A DNA stretch of 64,000 nt. Origin: Paramecium sonneborni (lineage: Eukaryota > Ciliophora > Oligohymenophorea > Peniculida > Parameciidae). Position 1 is the first letter of the stretch, and every line of letters begins with the position of its first letter. The DNA lies in contig CAJJDN010000066.1 of NCBI GenBank assembly GCA_905182985.1, positions 339,076 to 403,075 of the forward strand. Direction: 5' to 3'. Shown here one piece after another: positions 35,961 to 47,937 of this stretch. The notes beneath the pieces were generated by a model. It made no database searches. It was not told the DNA's origin and saw only the letters and a list, made by a program, of their open reading frames with translations. A program made the translations under genes and the position numbers.

Positions 35961-37227
35961 ATGGCATTAATTCATAATCAAAATGATATCTAGAACATGT
36001 TTAGCAAAGCTGGTAAAATCACTTCAGAAAAATACATTGTTTTTCAAAGAAAAGAGGAAATTATAAACAACAGACCTAGATATTTTAATACCAAATCTTA
36101 ATCAGTTGCATCTCCAGAAGAAATCAATCTTTAACCTGAAAAGAAGATTCCTGAAATCACAAATAAAAAGACAGAACAAATTACAGATGCCGAACTTGTC
36201 TAACGCAAAAATTAACTCAAACTTTCTTAGCCCTTCTCTAAATAACTCTCTCGATAAGTTGGACATTATACTAAATTAAGTAATGATAATAAACCATCTT
36301 GTGGATAATACCATGTTAAATTTAGCGAATTAGATAAGTAAATTTAATTATCATCATTCATTTCAGAGCTGTTCATTCCATTCATGATTATGATAAATCT
36401 CTAAAATAAACTACTCCAAGACATGTACCAGGAAAGCTTGGATAACCAGAAACTATAGAGTATATAAATATTCAATTTATTTAAGCAAACCTATTGTAGA
36501 TAGACCTAGATTCTCTCGTACTTGTTTTACAGATCTAAATAGATAAACTCCTAGGTATTGTATATTTATATATCATATTCTAGACCTGATATTTTCTTTG
36601 GAAGACCTACTCCACATCCTGATAGATTCACTTTCTTAAATGTCACTAATTCTTGGAGTAAAATTCCAAAAACTCCTTCTGTTCAATTAGATAAATAATT
36701 ATCTAGAGAATAAATGATCATCTATAAAAAGAAATAATTTGCACCAGATTATCATCCTAATTTTGAATATGGAAAAAAGTTTTTATTTATTCTTTATTTC
36801 GTTTTTAGATAATTAGGTAGTTGTGGAGCTCCTTTTGATAAACTCGAAAAAAGAAAAGACATTATGACTAAAATTCCACCTTACAATAATGAAGCTTATT
36901 TTGAATTTGATGTCTATTCTAAAGATCCAAATAGTAAATTATTTAGAAATCCCACTGCTCCCAACTTTGACAGAATGTAAGAAAGAGAAAAAGATGGAAA
37001 ATCCTTATTACCAAGCTTTATGTAGGTAAATATTATATATTAATTAGAAATTTACTAATACTCGTCTTGGACTTACACATTTAACATAAAAAATGTTAGA
37101 AGTCAATAATTTTAGAGATGGAAGATTCTAAACTATCACATCTAGTTTTATGCCTTCCAAATTAAAAAAAAAATAAAAACTTGATGAGTCCAGCGAAGAA
37201 ATAGAATAGTTTGAAGACTAATAATGA
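35961..37227 (+). CDS. Hypothetical Pro/Lys-rich protein, 376 residues
   Basis: The start is ATG 35961 and the stop TGA 37225-37227. Five introns (29, 26, 29, 30 and 22 nt) restore a single frame. The N-terminal third is basic and disordered. The middle carries repeated Pro-centred motifs (RPRFSRTCFTDLNRQTPRP, FFGRPTPHPDRFTFLNVT, KIPKTPSVQLDKQL). The C-terminus ends with acidic residues. Pro-x-hydrophobic repeats of this kind are common in ciliary and cortical microtubule-associated proteins, but that is only texture. An internal ATG 12 codons in is an alternative start. No family is recognised. Confidence 0.78.
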
Positions 37228-37614
37228 TTTTTTTATTTTAATATATAAATTAAAGATGTCTCAAAGTGTTTTAATTGAAATATTTCTTTAAATTCATATA
37301 TTAACTTATCAATCAATATCATACTATTTCATCATATATTTCAAAACTTAGTTAATTTTTATAAATATTTTCAAATCAAAAATACTGTCTTAGTTCATAA
37401 CTTTTATTTAAAAATAGTTGATATTAATCAGTTTTTGTTTAAAAGTGTTTATAATATTCTACTATAATCGTCTTGTGTTTGGACTGAAATACTAATCTGT
37501 TTTACCTGTTTTTCCTAATTTTATTAATTTAATAACATTTTATATCTTATTTTAAGATTATAACTTAATTAGTGTTTTTTTTTCTGGCATAACTTTTAAT
37601 TTCTTAAAATATTT
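37228..37614. other. Intergenic, no gene seen
   Basis: About 390 AT-rich bases between two + strand genes. No coding-like frame, repeat or RNA structure is recognised. Confidence 0.5.
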
Positions 37615-38386
37615 ATGAACATCTTTGAAAATAATGATTTGATCTCTTAAAATCATACCATTTCATAGATTTTCGATCATGTTTAAGAGCAAATAAAAAT
37701 ACAACATTAAGAAATTCAACAGATACAATTATAGAGATAAAAGACAAATGAAAAATTATAAAAACATCTTGAAAAGCTCAATTAGCTAGTTTAACGAATA
37801 ATCGATCAATAAGTTAGTTAATAAAATGAATCAAAATAAAATCTCTCTAACCAGTAATACAAATATGAACTTAAAATGGATTAAGATCTAGAGCTTCCGT
37901 GTTATAGAAACAGAATTTTTTAGATTAAACTTAGACTAGTTGAAAATGATAAGCTTATTTGCAATGCAAATAATCTCCTTGTGGAATTGTAAATGTAAAA
38001 AAACATGTTATTTTAGATGGACCTATGATAAAATCCCAAAAAAACTTACTCACAACAACAAAAACTAATCAATATACAAAGGGTGCTAACAAACCATTAT
38101 TAAAAAGGGCTCTGGATGTCTAAACAGAATACAGATTAAGGAAGTTTCTTCTCATTTTCCAAGGGGAGTACTATAACTTATTGTACTTCCAATTGAGGAT
38201 GGTGCTGTTATAGGAAATGAAAGGTATTTAATAATAAATATAGATAGTAAATTGCTCATCAAAAAAGAATGGATCAAGCCATTAATTATCAATGATGTTT
38301 CGATAAAGGCAAAAAAATTTTCAGATAGACACAACCCTTATTTTGCAAAATCAGATGGTACAATCGATGTAGTTGAATAAAATTGA
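37615..38386 (+). CDS. Coiled-coil protein, about 235 residues
   Basis: The start is ATG 37615 (MNIFENNDLISQNHTISQ) and the stop TGA 38384-38386. The first 120 codons form an uninterrupted coiled coil rich in Gln, Glu and Leu (KTNEKLQKHLEKLNQLV). Two 3' introns are clear: 30 nt (GTACTATAACTTATTG...) and 20 nt (GTATTTAATAATAAATATAG). They lead to the tail KLLIKKEWIKPLIINDVSI. Between about 37900 and 37980 the frame changes and I found no canonical intron of the required length. Either a non-obvious splice or a frameshift lies there. No family is recognised. Confidence 0.55.
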
Positions 38387-39731
38387 TTTTATTTCTTTTT
38401 TCATATCATCAATCAATTAATTTAAACCATTTCCAAGAAATTTGATATTTTTACTTGTCTTAAAATAATGATAAAGTGTTTAAGTCAGAAAATTATAAAA
38501 CTTGCTATTTTATTTACTACTATTCTTTTTTAAGAATTAGAACATTTCTTGTTTACTTATGAATGCTTATCAAAAAAGTAAAAAATTTTAATAGGTTATA
38601 TTAAATTTCTTTGAACAATATATTGTACTAGTAAAATTTATAAATATTCAAAAAATGGACATACTTGCAAGAAACAAATATAAAATTAGTGAGATTTTTA
38701 TATCTAAAAAAACAATATAAGTAAAAATGAGACAGAAATAATGATATAAAATTTATATAAAATAAATGCAAGCTTTGATATAAGAATTGATATATTGTTT
38801 ATTATAGTGATCGAGTACTCTAAGAAAAAATTTATAGAATCAAATTATTTAAATTGTTATGATATCAAATATATGTATGAATTCCTTGCTTCCATCTAAG
38901 AATCATGAATTAATAAAATAATTATTTTTATTATATGATATTTTAAACACAAATTTGGTTTGGAAAATATTAAAGAAAATATTTATAATTTAGATACATT
39001 TAAAGAAATCTCTTTTATTCATTTTTTTCAGCATTTTATCTTGTAATACATCATTCTAAAAGTAGAAGGTCTTCAATTTATGAAAAGAAAAATCTGTGGA
39101 TTTTTAAATATATTAACAAATATTTGGGCTTAATTCTTTTTTTCATTTAAAAAAATCCTATATTAAGAATAATGCTAATTAATAATGATACATTTATTGA
39201 TTTACGTGATTTTTCATTTTGAAAATGAATGAAACTTTCTAAATTGTTAAAGGAATTCTTTATAAGTATTAATTAAAAATATTATAAGAATTTAAATTGT
39301 ATAATAAATTAAAAATTAATTTTAGATAAAAATATAAAGAGAACTATTGATAGAAGTATTTTTAACTAATATATAAAATTTGTTTCTTCTATAATTCTAA
39401 AAATGTTCACTAGATACATAGTGATTTTATCATTTTAAGTAAATTCTAGTATTATACCATTGATCCGTCTTCGACATTTGTACAATAATTTTTTTTTTAA
39501 ATTATAAATTGATAGATAATAATATTTTCTCGTATCTTTGGATGCCAATATATTTATAATAATTTAAATATAATTTATTGATGAAAAATAGAATAGCAGA
39601 TATTTAAATTATTATTAACTTAAATTAATGACCAGACCTAACTTCTCTTTCTAAATTGTGATGCAATTGATATCTCAAATTTATTAAATTAACATATATA
39701 TATTATTTTATAATTCAACTCTATTGAAATA
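38387..39731. other. 1.3-kb gene-free region
   Basis: This is the second-longest gap in the window. All six frames are interrupted by TGA or give low-complexity translations. A short frame from ATG at about 38655 (29 codons) is too short to support. No tRNA, repeat or palindrome of note is seen. Confidence 0.5.
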
Positions 39732-40931
39732 ATGCTAGAATATACTGGACAGACTAAAACACATTCAGAAAGTGTTCATACTATTGTAGACTCTGATATA
39801 GAAAGTTGGTAAAAGTAATAAATGTAAATTGAAATTTTAGAAGGCCTAAATCTACTTCACAACAAGATAATCGAAAATTATTTGAAATAACGAAACATTG
39901 TTATACTTCTAAAGTGCCTTAGGCAACTTGCGATGAAATTCCTGAATTTGATTCAAATGAGGATTCATTTTAACTAAAACCTTCTCTGTGTACAAATAAA
40001 TCAAGGAAATAAAGCTTTGAAATATCAAAGGAAGAGAAGCAATCAGAAAAAGAGTTAATTACTCCTATAAGTGAAGAGGATAAGCATCTTTTGGCGAGGA
40101 GTGATTAGGAGTAATGTTAATTCAAAGCAATAAAAATGAAAAGTGGAGGCATCTACACAGGATATTGGTACAAAAGAAAACCACATGGTATTGGGGAATA
40201 TGAATTTGTAGATGGGAGTAGATATATAGGAGAAGTAAATTGATGACATATAAATAGTGGAATAATGGTTATGCAAATGGAAAAGGAGAGTATTATGATG
40301 CTGATGGAGGATAATACTAAGGAGAATTTCATTAAAATTGTATGCATGGGAATGGAATATATAAATATTCTGATGGAACAGTTTACAATGGTATGTAATA
40401 ATGATAATGAAAGGTTTATGGATGAACGATAAATATCATGGATATGGAATTGAAATAAAAAATGATAGCTAATATAGGGGTAAGAGAAAGTTATAAATTA
40501 GGCAAGTTTCAAAATGGTTTAAAATAGGGATAAGGATAATTAGTGTTTTTAAATTAGGAAAAATATGAAGGGTCATTTATAAATGGTTTATTTGAAGGGA
40601 AAGGGATTTTTGTAAGAAATCTATATTTAACTTTAGATTTGGCCAGATGGAAGAAGATATGAGGGAGATTGGAAAAAAGGAATGATGCATGGATAAGGAA
40701 TTTTATAATGGCCTGATGGTAATGAACAATAACTATTTAGGTCGTATCTATGTAGGATAATATGTGAATGATAAAAGATAAGGTTTCGGAACATTCTAAT
40801 TTGCTGATGGTCGTAAATATACAGGTTAATGGATGAATGGTTTATAACATGGATCAGGAGAGTTTACTGAATTTAATAGCTAAGTAATTAAAGGAGTTTG
40901 GAGAGAAGGCAAATTGTTTTCGCTTTAATGA
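39732..40931 (+). CDS. MORN-repeat protein
   Basis: The start is ATG 39732 and the stop TGA 40929-40931. Six introns (32, 23, 23, 22, 25 and 22 nt) give 350 residues. After about 130 Ser/Thr/Lys-rich residues come at least eight MORN repeats of 21-24 residues with the Y-x-G-x-W/F ... G-x-G pattern, for example YTGYWYKRKPHGIGEYEF, YEGDWKKGMMHGQGI and YTGQWMNGLQHGSGEF. MORN repeats form extended beta structures that bind lipids or act as scaffolds. In ciliates they are common in cortical and ciliary proteins and in lipid kinases. No kinase domain is attached here. It ends 24 bp from the convergent SDR-SCP2 gene. Confidence 0.92.
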
Positions 40932-40955
40932 TTAAAATACTAATTTATATATATC

Positions 40956-42353
40956 TCATAATTTTGGTTAGGAATACTTAGCAAAGTTCTCTGGAGTTGG
41001 TGCTGGGAAAAGACTTGGTGTGAATAGAGTACTAAAATATAATTTAATATTTACGCTTTCTTCATATTTCCCTTGATTTTCATTTATCCTTTTAAAAAGG
41101 CTTCATTTGCTTACAATTTTCCTAAACAAACTTTTTCAAAATCATCATCAATCATTAAGAAAGTAGCATCAGCATTTTCTTTTCCTTCCTTTATTGTTCC
41201 TTAACCATTCTTTAAATCAATCACCCATGATTTTATCACTGGGCCACCTTTTTAGGTAATAATTTCGAAATTGAAAACTCCTTACACTTTAGGAATTAAA
41301 TCTTTTCCTTCCCCTCTATCTAAAAACGCTTTCATTAAACCAAAAATCTTTTCAGCTTTAAGATTAACACTTGGAGCCTAAGTACTTTATTATGTGTTAA
41401 CTGCTGTTTTTTTTCCTTCATTTTATTATTTAATGAAATCCTCTTTGTTAAAGAAGATTTCAAAAATTTCAGAAGAAGTTTAAGGATAATAAACAGTATC
41501 ACCAAAACCTGCTACTTATTCCCATTTATCTCTAACATCTTCAGGTGTAAAGGGAGTGTCAAAGAAAAATCCTTGATTTCTTTACCATCTTAATTTTGAA
41601 ATATATCCAGCACCTAATTCATAAATAGCTCCTGTTTCTTTAGATTCTTCATGACTCAAAACAGCAACAAGTGGTACAATATATTCTGGCTTTAAATTAG
41701 ATAATAATTCTTTGCTCATAACAGTTTCAGTCAATCTGCTTGCAGCTACAGGACATATTGAATTAACTAAAATATTTCTTTTTAATCCTTCTCTTGCCAA
41801 AGCCAATGTTAATCCATGAATACCCATTTTTGCAGCACAATAATTTGTTTATCCGAAAACACCATAAACTCCTGATGCTGAAGATGTATTTATTATTCTT
41901 CCATATTTTTATTCTCTCATATATGGCCAAGCAGCTTTAGAACAAGAATATGTTCCCTTTAAATGAACCTAAATGTCTTTTATCATATAATACTCTATAT
42001 ATAAGATCCCAATCTTCATCTTTCATTTTTTCAAATGATACATCTCTCAAAATTCCAGCATTGTTTATCAAAATATCAATTTTTCCAAAAGTCTTAATTG
42101 CTGTGTCTATCACTCTTTCACCATATTCAACACTATCATAGTTTGCAACAGCCATTCCTCCAGCAGCTTTTATTTCTTCAACTACTTTATCAGCAGCAGA
42201 AGATGAAGCACCTGTTCCTTTCATTGATCCTCCTAAATCATTTACAACTACTTTTGCTCCTCTTTTTCCAAAAAATAATGCATACTCCTTTCCCAAGCCA
42301 TTACCAGCTCCAGTGATAACAACCACTTTACCATCAAATCTCAACTAACTCAT
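40956..42353 (-). CDS. Peroxisomal short-chain dehydrogenase fused to SCP2 domain (HSD17B4-like)
   Basis: The start is ATG 42353 and the stop TGA 40958-40956. Introns of 25 nt (GTATTATATGATAAAAG...) and 23 nt (GTAAATATTAAATTATATTTTAG) give 449 residues. Residues 1-300 are an [15 protein letters not shown] cofactor motif, NDLGG, NNAG, a catalytic Ser in TSSASG, and YCAAK. This corresponds to the 3-hydroxyacyl-CoA dehydrogenase part of peroxisomal multifunctional protein 2. Residues about 330-430 are an SCP2 lipid-binding domain ([32 protein letters not shown]). The last three residues are Pro-Lys-Leu, a PTS1-like signal. The 2-enoyl-CoA hydratase domain that normally lies between is absent. 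Confidence 0.92.
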
Positions 42354-42932
42354 ATTTTTAATAAACTAATACAAATCCTCTTCATTATTTATATATAATG
42401 AACACTTTTAAGAAATCGTGCGTCATATTTCAAACAGTGATTTAATTTTTTTTTATTTGTTACATTCACAAAAATTATAATAATTATTTTCCTCAAGCAA
42501 TTTTGTACTTAATAAATATATATTTTAGTTATCATTATAAATTTCAAAAACAAATTAATCATTTTTAAGTAATTTAATATTTCACTATTTTTTTTTATTG
42601 CCAATACATTATTATTTTATTTGCAAATCATCTATTAAAACTCTTTTCTCAGGAATTAATAAAATAACTATCAATAATATTAATGTTTTCTTCTCTTAAA
42701 AATATTTATGCTCGATTAAAAAAAATAAATTGAAAATTTATAATTGAACAAAAAATGTTATAATTAAGAATGATCCTTGGAGAATAAGAAAGGTTTTAGC
42801 TGAAATTAAGAGAATATTTGGAATACTAGGATATAAACTCTTATGAAGAGAATTAAGAGGATAAATATGAAAGATAATAAAAATATTATATAGTTTAGAT
42901 TAGGATTAATTTTAATTATTATATTTAAAATA
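42354..42932. other. Intergenic with a possible short ORF
   Basis: About 580 bases between divergent genes. A frame from ATG 42755 encodes a charged helical peptide (MLQLRMILGEQERFQLKLRE, about 47 residues) with good composition. It then runs into the proteasome gene's start in another frame. I could not find a splice or stop that makes it a clean gene. The rest is AT-rich sequence without features. Confidence 0.35.
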
Positions 42933-43683
42933 ATGTCTTACGACACAGCACTTACAGTTTTTTCTCCAGATGGACAATTATTTCAAGTAGAGTATGCTAT
43001 GGAAGCAGTGAAAAGAGGACTTTGTTGTGTTGGTGTGAGAGGAAAAGATGTGATTATTCTTGGTGTAGAAAAAAAAGCAGCATCAAAGTTATAAGATGTT
43101 AAAACAATTAAGAAAGTTTATCAATTGGGTAGAAATTGTTTTTAAAATAGATCATAATTTATGTATGACATTTTCTGGTTTAAATGCTGATGCAAGAATT
43201 TTGGCTAATCAAACAAGATTGTAATGCTAATAATACAAAATTTATTATGAAGATGATCCTTCTGTTGATTATATAGCTAAATTTACTAGCTAGCAATAAT
43301 AAAAATTCACATAAAGAGGTGGAGCAAGACCTTATGGTATTTCAACTTTAATTGCTGGATTTGACAATCATAATAAACCAAAATTATTCTAAACTGATCC
43401 TTCTGGAGCTTGTTCAGAATGGAAAGCTACTTCTCTTGGAAAGAGTGCAAAGTAAGTGAAGGATTTTTTAGAAAAACATTGGAGAGAAGGATTACATGAA
43501 AAGGATGCTCTATTGCTTACTACTAAAGTATATAAAGTTTTAATATATTAAAAGGCTTTGATGGATGTAGTTGAAAGTGGAAATAAAAATATAGAGTTAT
43601 GTGTGATTAGAAAGAATACTTGTTGGTTCTTGAGTGAAGCCGAAGTTGAGGAGTTGACTAAAATAACAGCATAAATCTAATGA
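42933..43683 (+). CDS. PSMA7: 20S proteasome subunit alpha-7 (PSMA7 type)
   Basis: The start is ATG 42933 and the stop TGA 43681-43683. Introns of 22 nt (GTAGAAATTGTTTTTAAAATAG) and 27 nt give 233 residues. The N-terminal alpha-subunit signature [20 protein letters not shown] is characteristic, followed by [44 protein letters not shown] and [13 protein letters not shown] are typical of the alpha-4/PSMA7 branch. It forms part of the outer ring of the 20S core that gates substrate entry. Length is near the usual 240-250. A Gln-rich insert (QQQQKF) lies in the middle. The 27-nt intron is in frame and stop-free, so its removal is inferred. Confidence 0.95.
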
Positions 43684-43923
43684 TTATTATTAACATTAAA
43701 GAAATTGTACAAGTTTAGTAATAATATATTGTTTTATTTGTTATAGAAAATGTTAAAAAAAATATAGTGATTAATTCGTAATAAATTAAAAATATTAGGA
43801 ATAATTGAACAAATATAATAAAATGACATTTTAAAATCTTATTACTGCGGCATTAATTTATTCTTATAATTCATAATAAATATCATATTTTCTTATATTC
43901 TGAAATCTAAAATATTATAATTA

Positions 43924-45526
43924 ATGAAATAGGAATCTTGGGATGATTTGCATTTGTCAAATGAAAAATCTATTACTAAAATTTTAGAGTTAGGAGAGTA
44001 AGTGTTGTTTTCTAGCCTACTCTATAAATTTAATGAGGTGAATAAACGATAAGAGAGAACATTGCTGATTACAACCCATAACCTATACAATCTATCAAAA
44101 TTGACAGTGAAAAGAAAAATTCCAATCAAAAGAGTGTATGGAATAACAATTGGTTTAATTGGTACAGAATTTGTAGTGCACGTGCCTGAAGAATATGATT
44201 ACAGATATTCAAGTTCTGAAAGAAGAGATTAAGCTGTCTTAAGCATTATTAAGGCTTATTGTTTATAACATAAAGGTACAGCACTGCCAGTGTTCTATAA
44301 AGATGAACTTACATTAACTGCATATACAACAACAAAAATTGATAAAAAGAAAGGTATAAATAGGTTGCCAACCACCGGTTCTGAATTAATGAATGAAGAG
44401 TAGTTTAGAAAGAGGATAGATTCATAAACATAAGAACGATTATAAACAAGAGCAAAAACTTTGACACTCTATGCAAAACAGAAAGGTGAAGCAGTAACAA
44501 TTGATGACTTTGACTTAATAAAAGTATTGGGAAGAGGGGCCTATGGAAAAGTTATGTTAGTTGAGAAGAAAAGTGATAAATAATATTATGCTATGAAATC
44601 AATTAGAAAAGAGGATGTAGCTGATCCTGAGTAATTAGAACACACAAAAACAGAAAGATTAGTTTTAGAACATGTCAATCATCCATTCTTAGTAAATTTG
44701 AATTGGGCATTTTAGACACCAGAAAAATTATTTTTTGTTACATAATTTATGAAGGGTGGAGAATTATTTTAACATCTTAAACATGTTAAGCGATTTGATG
44801 AAAATAGAACTAAATTTTATGTGTCAGAAATTGTAATTTCCAACCAATATTATCATAGGTTTTAGCTTTGGAACATTTGCATTAGAAAAATATTATTTAC
44901 AGAGATCTTAAACCAGAAAATGTTTTATTGGATGAAATTGGTCATATTTGTTTAACAGATTTTGGAATGGCTAAAATGTTGAAAAAAAATGAACTTGCAA
45001 AATCATTTTGTGGAACTCCTGAATATTTAGCTCCAGAAATACTTCTTGAAATTGGACATTCTTAATCTGCAGATTGGTGGGCTCTAGGTATTTTAACATA
45101 TGAAATGCTTTATGCACTTCCTCCCTTTTATAATAAAAATTAGGATATGATGTTTAAATAAATCTAAACTAAAGAAATATCATTTCCAACCACACCATCT
45201 ATTTCTCATGAAGCCAAAGATTTTATGACCAAGGTAATAAATTTTATTTTATGTAGTTAACAATCAAAGATCCAAAATAAAGATTAGGAAGTAGTAAAAT
45301 TGATGAAGTAAAAAATCATCCATGGTTTAAAGGAATAAATTGGGAAAAACTCTTAAAGAAGGAAATTGATACTCCTTTCAAACCTTAAATCTAAGGTGAT
45401 GCTTGGATTGATAATTTTGATAAACAGTTTACTGCAGAAGAAGCAATTAATTCATACGCCCCTGAAAATAATTTAGTCAACTAAGATGAATTTAGAGAAT
45501 TTGACTATTATCAAAAATAAAATTGA
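43924..45526 (+). CDS. AGC-family Ser/Thr kinase with N-terminal PH/TH1-like region
   Basis: The start is ATG 43924 and the stop TGA 45524-45526. Introns of 26 and 23 nt give 517 residues. Residues about 25-120 ([50 protein letters not shown]) look like a membrane-binding PH or myosin TH1-type fold. The kinase domain has [28 protein letters not shown], and [12 protein letters not shown] with the T-loop Ser/Thr. The C-terminal tail carries [14 protein letters not shown] and a hydrophobic motif FREFDY. There the usual phospho-Ser/Thr is Asp, as in PKC-zeta or PRK-type kinases. All catalytic residues are present. It is probably a lipid-responsive kinase. Confidence 0.92.
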
Positions 45527-45550
45527 AATACAGATATCAGTATAATAGAT

Positions 45551-47033
45551 TCACTTATTAATTATGAATTTATGTTAAAGCAAATCTAAAGCAGTAGGCC
45601 TTAATTTATGATCCCTTTATAAACACAATCTAATAAATTAATTTAATTCTTGATCTAAATCTTAAGGAATGTTTGGAAGAGAATTATCAGAAATAATTAA
45701 AAGCAAAGCACTCAATGGATTATCAAAATTATGTTCATTCCAAGGCTTTTTTCCTGTTGCCATTTCTAAAACAGTACATCCAAAAGACCAGATATCACTT
45801 GCTCTACAATTTTCTTCTTAACTGGCTACCTTTTTAATTTTAATTTATTTATACTTCTGGAGCCATATAAGGAATGCTTCCCTTTAATGAATGTAAAATA
45901 TCTCCACCTTATTTAGATCTTGATATGGTTTTCTCTTTGATTTTACTACATCCAAAATCTCCCAATTTGATCTCACCATTCACTCCTAATAATACATTGC
46001 CTCCTTTTATATCTCTATGAATTATATTATTATCATGAAGATATGAGATGGCCGATAACAATTATTCAGAATATGAACGAATAGTATTTAAATTAAGAGA
46101 ACCGAATTTTTCAATCAATTAGGTTAATGTACCTATTTTTATTATATATATTATCAACCTTAAGACATATATTCTAAATATAGTAATTAATATTCATCGT
46201 TTTCTTGGTTCCATGCATATCTTATGATATTCTTATGCTTTATTTTCTTCAATAGATCAATTTCACTTTTCAACCCCTATAAATCTTCCTATTCAAAGTC
46301 TCCTTTTAAGTTAATTTTCTTAACAGCATATATTTTGCCTGTTTTATTTTCCTATGCTATATAAACTTATCCAAAGGATCCAGCTCCAATCATTTCTCCT
46401 TCAGTAAAACTTGGATTTTATGTAGAAAAATTGAATTATGAATATGTAGATGAATCATTAACAATTTTATTTGAACTACTAGATTCTATAGCTTATTTCT
46501 AAGAACTAGAGGATGATTGATTTTTCATTGCAGTAAATCTATTTTCCATAAAGGATTCAATTTATAATCTACTCTCTTCCTTTATAATTGTATCATCCTA
46601 AAAGTCTATGCTAATATACAGAGATACCATTTATTGGGAACTCAATCATTCTAATTGCAGGACTTTAAAATTTATGTTCTATCATTTCTAAAGATTCTGT
46701 ACTGCTTTTTACAAATTTTACTTAGTGATTTTAGAGTTTACGAATTATCATTCCTTATGTTTTAGATTTTTTGGTTGAGGAATAACTTTTCTGTTTCTAA
46801 GTATTATCTGTAACTGGTCGATTATCTTCCTACTTCTCAATTGACAACTTTTTCAATGTAGAAGGGGATCGAAAGGTTAAGGGAATTTTAGTTGTAATTA
46901 AAATATCAATTTTGGCTCTTGGAGAAAGAAGTGGAGGTAATCCATTATTATTAGAGATCTTAGCTTTAGATTTACCTAAAACTCAAATTTCTAAAATACT
47001 TTATTAATCTCCTCTTTTAAAAATGGAATTCAT
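45551..47033 (-). CDS. MEKK/STE11-type Ser/Thr protein kinase
   Basis: The start is ATG 47033 and the stop TGA 45553-45551. Introns of 24, 22, 26 and 25 nt were placed. The N-terminal 190 residues are Ser/Lys-rich and disordered. The kinase domain follows: [35 protein letters not shown], and [10 protein letters not shown] with the T-loop. It ends in [18 protein letters not shown] and a short tail. HRDIKGxN and the Gly-Ser-x-Pro-Tyr-Met-Ala-Pro-Glu segment are typical of MAP3K enzymes, which activate MAP2Ks. The domain is complete, with the kinase at the C-terminus. It is convergent with the AGC kinase, with 24 bp between stops. Confidence 0.9.
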
Positions 47034-47239
47034 TTTATAATTATATTATATTTTATATATCTAATTCTCCAATTATTTTTAATACAATCTTTGCCTATCC
47101 ATTTATTTTTATAATATTTACTTGCTCTATTAAGGTATTTCTTGAGTACCTCATCCTTTACTTACAACGCTTCTTCCTAAATTTATTTCTCTTATACTCT
47201 CTAGTTTCTTATATTTAATTATGAACTAATCAAGATCAT
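47030..47239 (-). CDS. Possible small protein overlapping the MEKK start
   Basis: A minus-strand frame from ATG 47239 to TGA 47032-47030 encodes 69 residues. It includes a convincing helical part (VQEKQIQEEALQVKDEVLKK, then YLNRASKYYKNKWIG) and a weak hydrophobic end. Its TGA overlaps the MEKK kinase ATG in ATGA. Further upstream a second coding-like piece (NSVKRMKRYRLYKQMYQVF near 47290-47350) suggests more exons. It could be a separate small gene or an upstream exon of the kinase whose splice I did not find. Confidence 0.3.
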
Positions 47240-47937
47240 ATATTATTTAAAAAATCAAAAACTTACAGAAAAAACTTGATACATTTGTTTATAAAGTCTA
47301 TACCTTTTCATTCTCTTCACAGAGTTGTATTGATTAGAATTTTTACAGAGATCTTTCTAAATTAAAATGATCTAAAATTGTTAATTGATTTTTAAAATAT
47401 TCTACAATATAAGATCAAATAATATACAATAAATTAATTGTTTCATTAAATTCAAATTCTTCAAGTAATGAACGATTTAAAAAAAACTAAAAATGAAAAA
47501 TTCATCTCAAACTTAAACTTTTCATAATGATATATCGATATACAATTAATTTTTAACTTTTTTTACATATTGATTATTTTAAAATACTATATTCACTAAT
47601 ATCCTGCACTAATGAATAATTTTGTGTTGAATCAATTTTAGAATATAAGATTTAAGTTCATAAAATAAATTAAAAATTTTAACTTCAAATTAATGTAAAT
47701 TAAATATATAATTTAGAATATGTCTACTGATTTCTAAATAATGATAAAATAATACTTGTACAACAGTATTTTAAATTTTCCCTTTCGACAAATTGTTATT
47801 ACATGGATTCTGATGAATTAGGAGAAACATTTTAGTGTATTTTTTTTAGTTTTTTTGAATAATGAAGTATGTATAATAGATCACAACTTTTACATAATAA
47901 AAAAAGTTTTCTTTTAATGTATATCAAATTTCTATAA
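47240..47937. other. Mostly noncoding, one possible exon
   Basis: About 700 bases. A short coding-like segment on the minus strand near 47290-47350 may belong to the small frame at 47030-47239. The rest, including a + strand frame from ATG 47719, has no supported gene. Confidence 0.35.

Noticed and set aside
37679..38383. 235-codon + frame from ATG 37679
   Set aside because: An overlapping frame from ATG 37615 has far better coiled-coil composition. The 235-codon frame is mostly open by chance under the one-stop code.
40971..41065. + strand peptide reading [19 protein letters not shown], looking like an orphan conserved exon
   Set aside because: It is the antisense of the last exon of the minus-strand SDR-SCP2 gene, which is joined by a 23-nt intron and ends in PKL.
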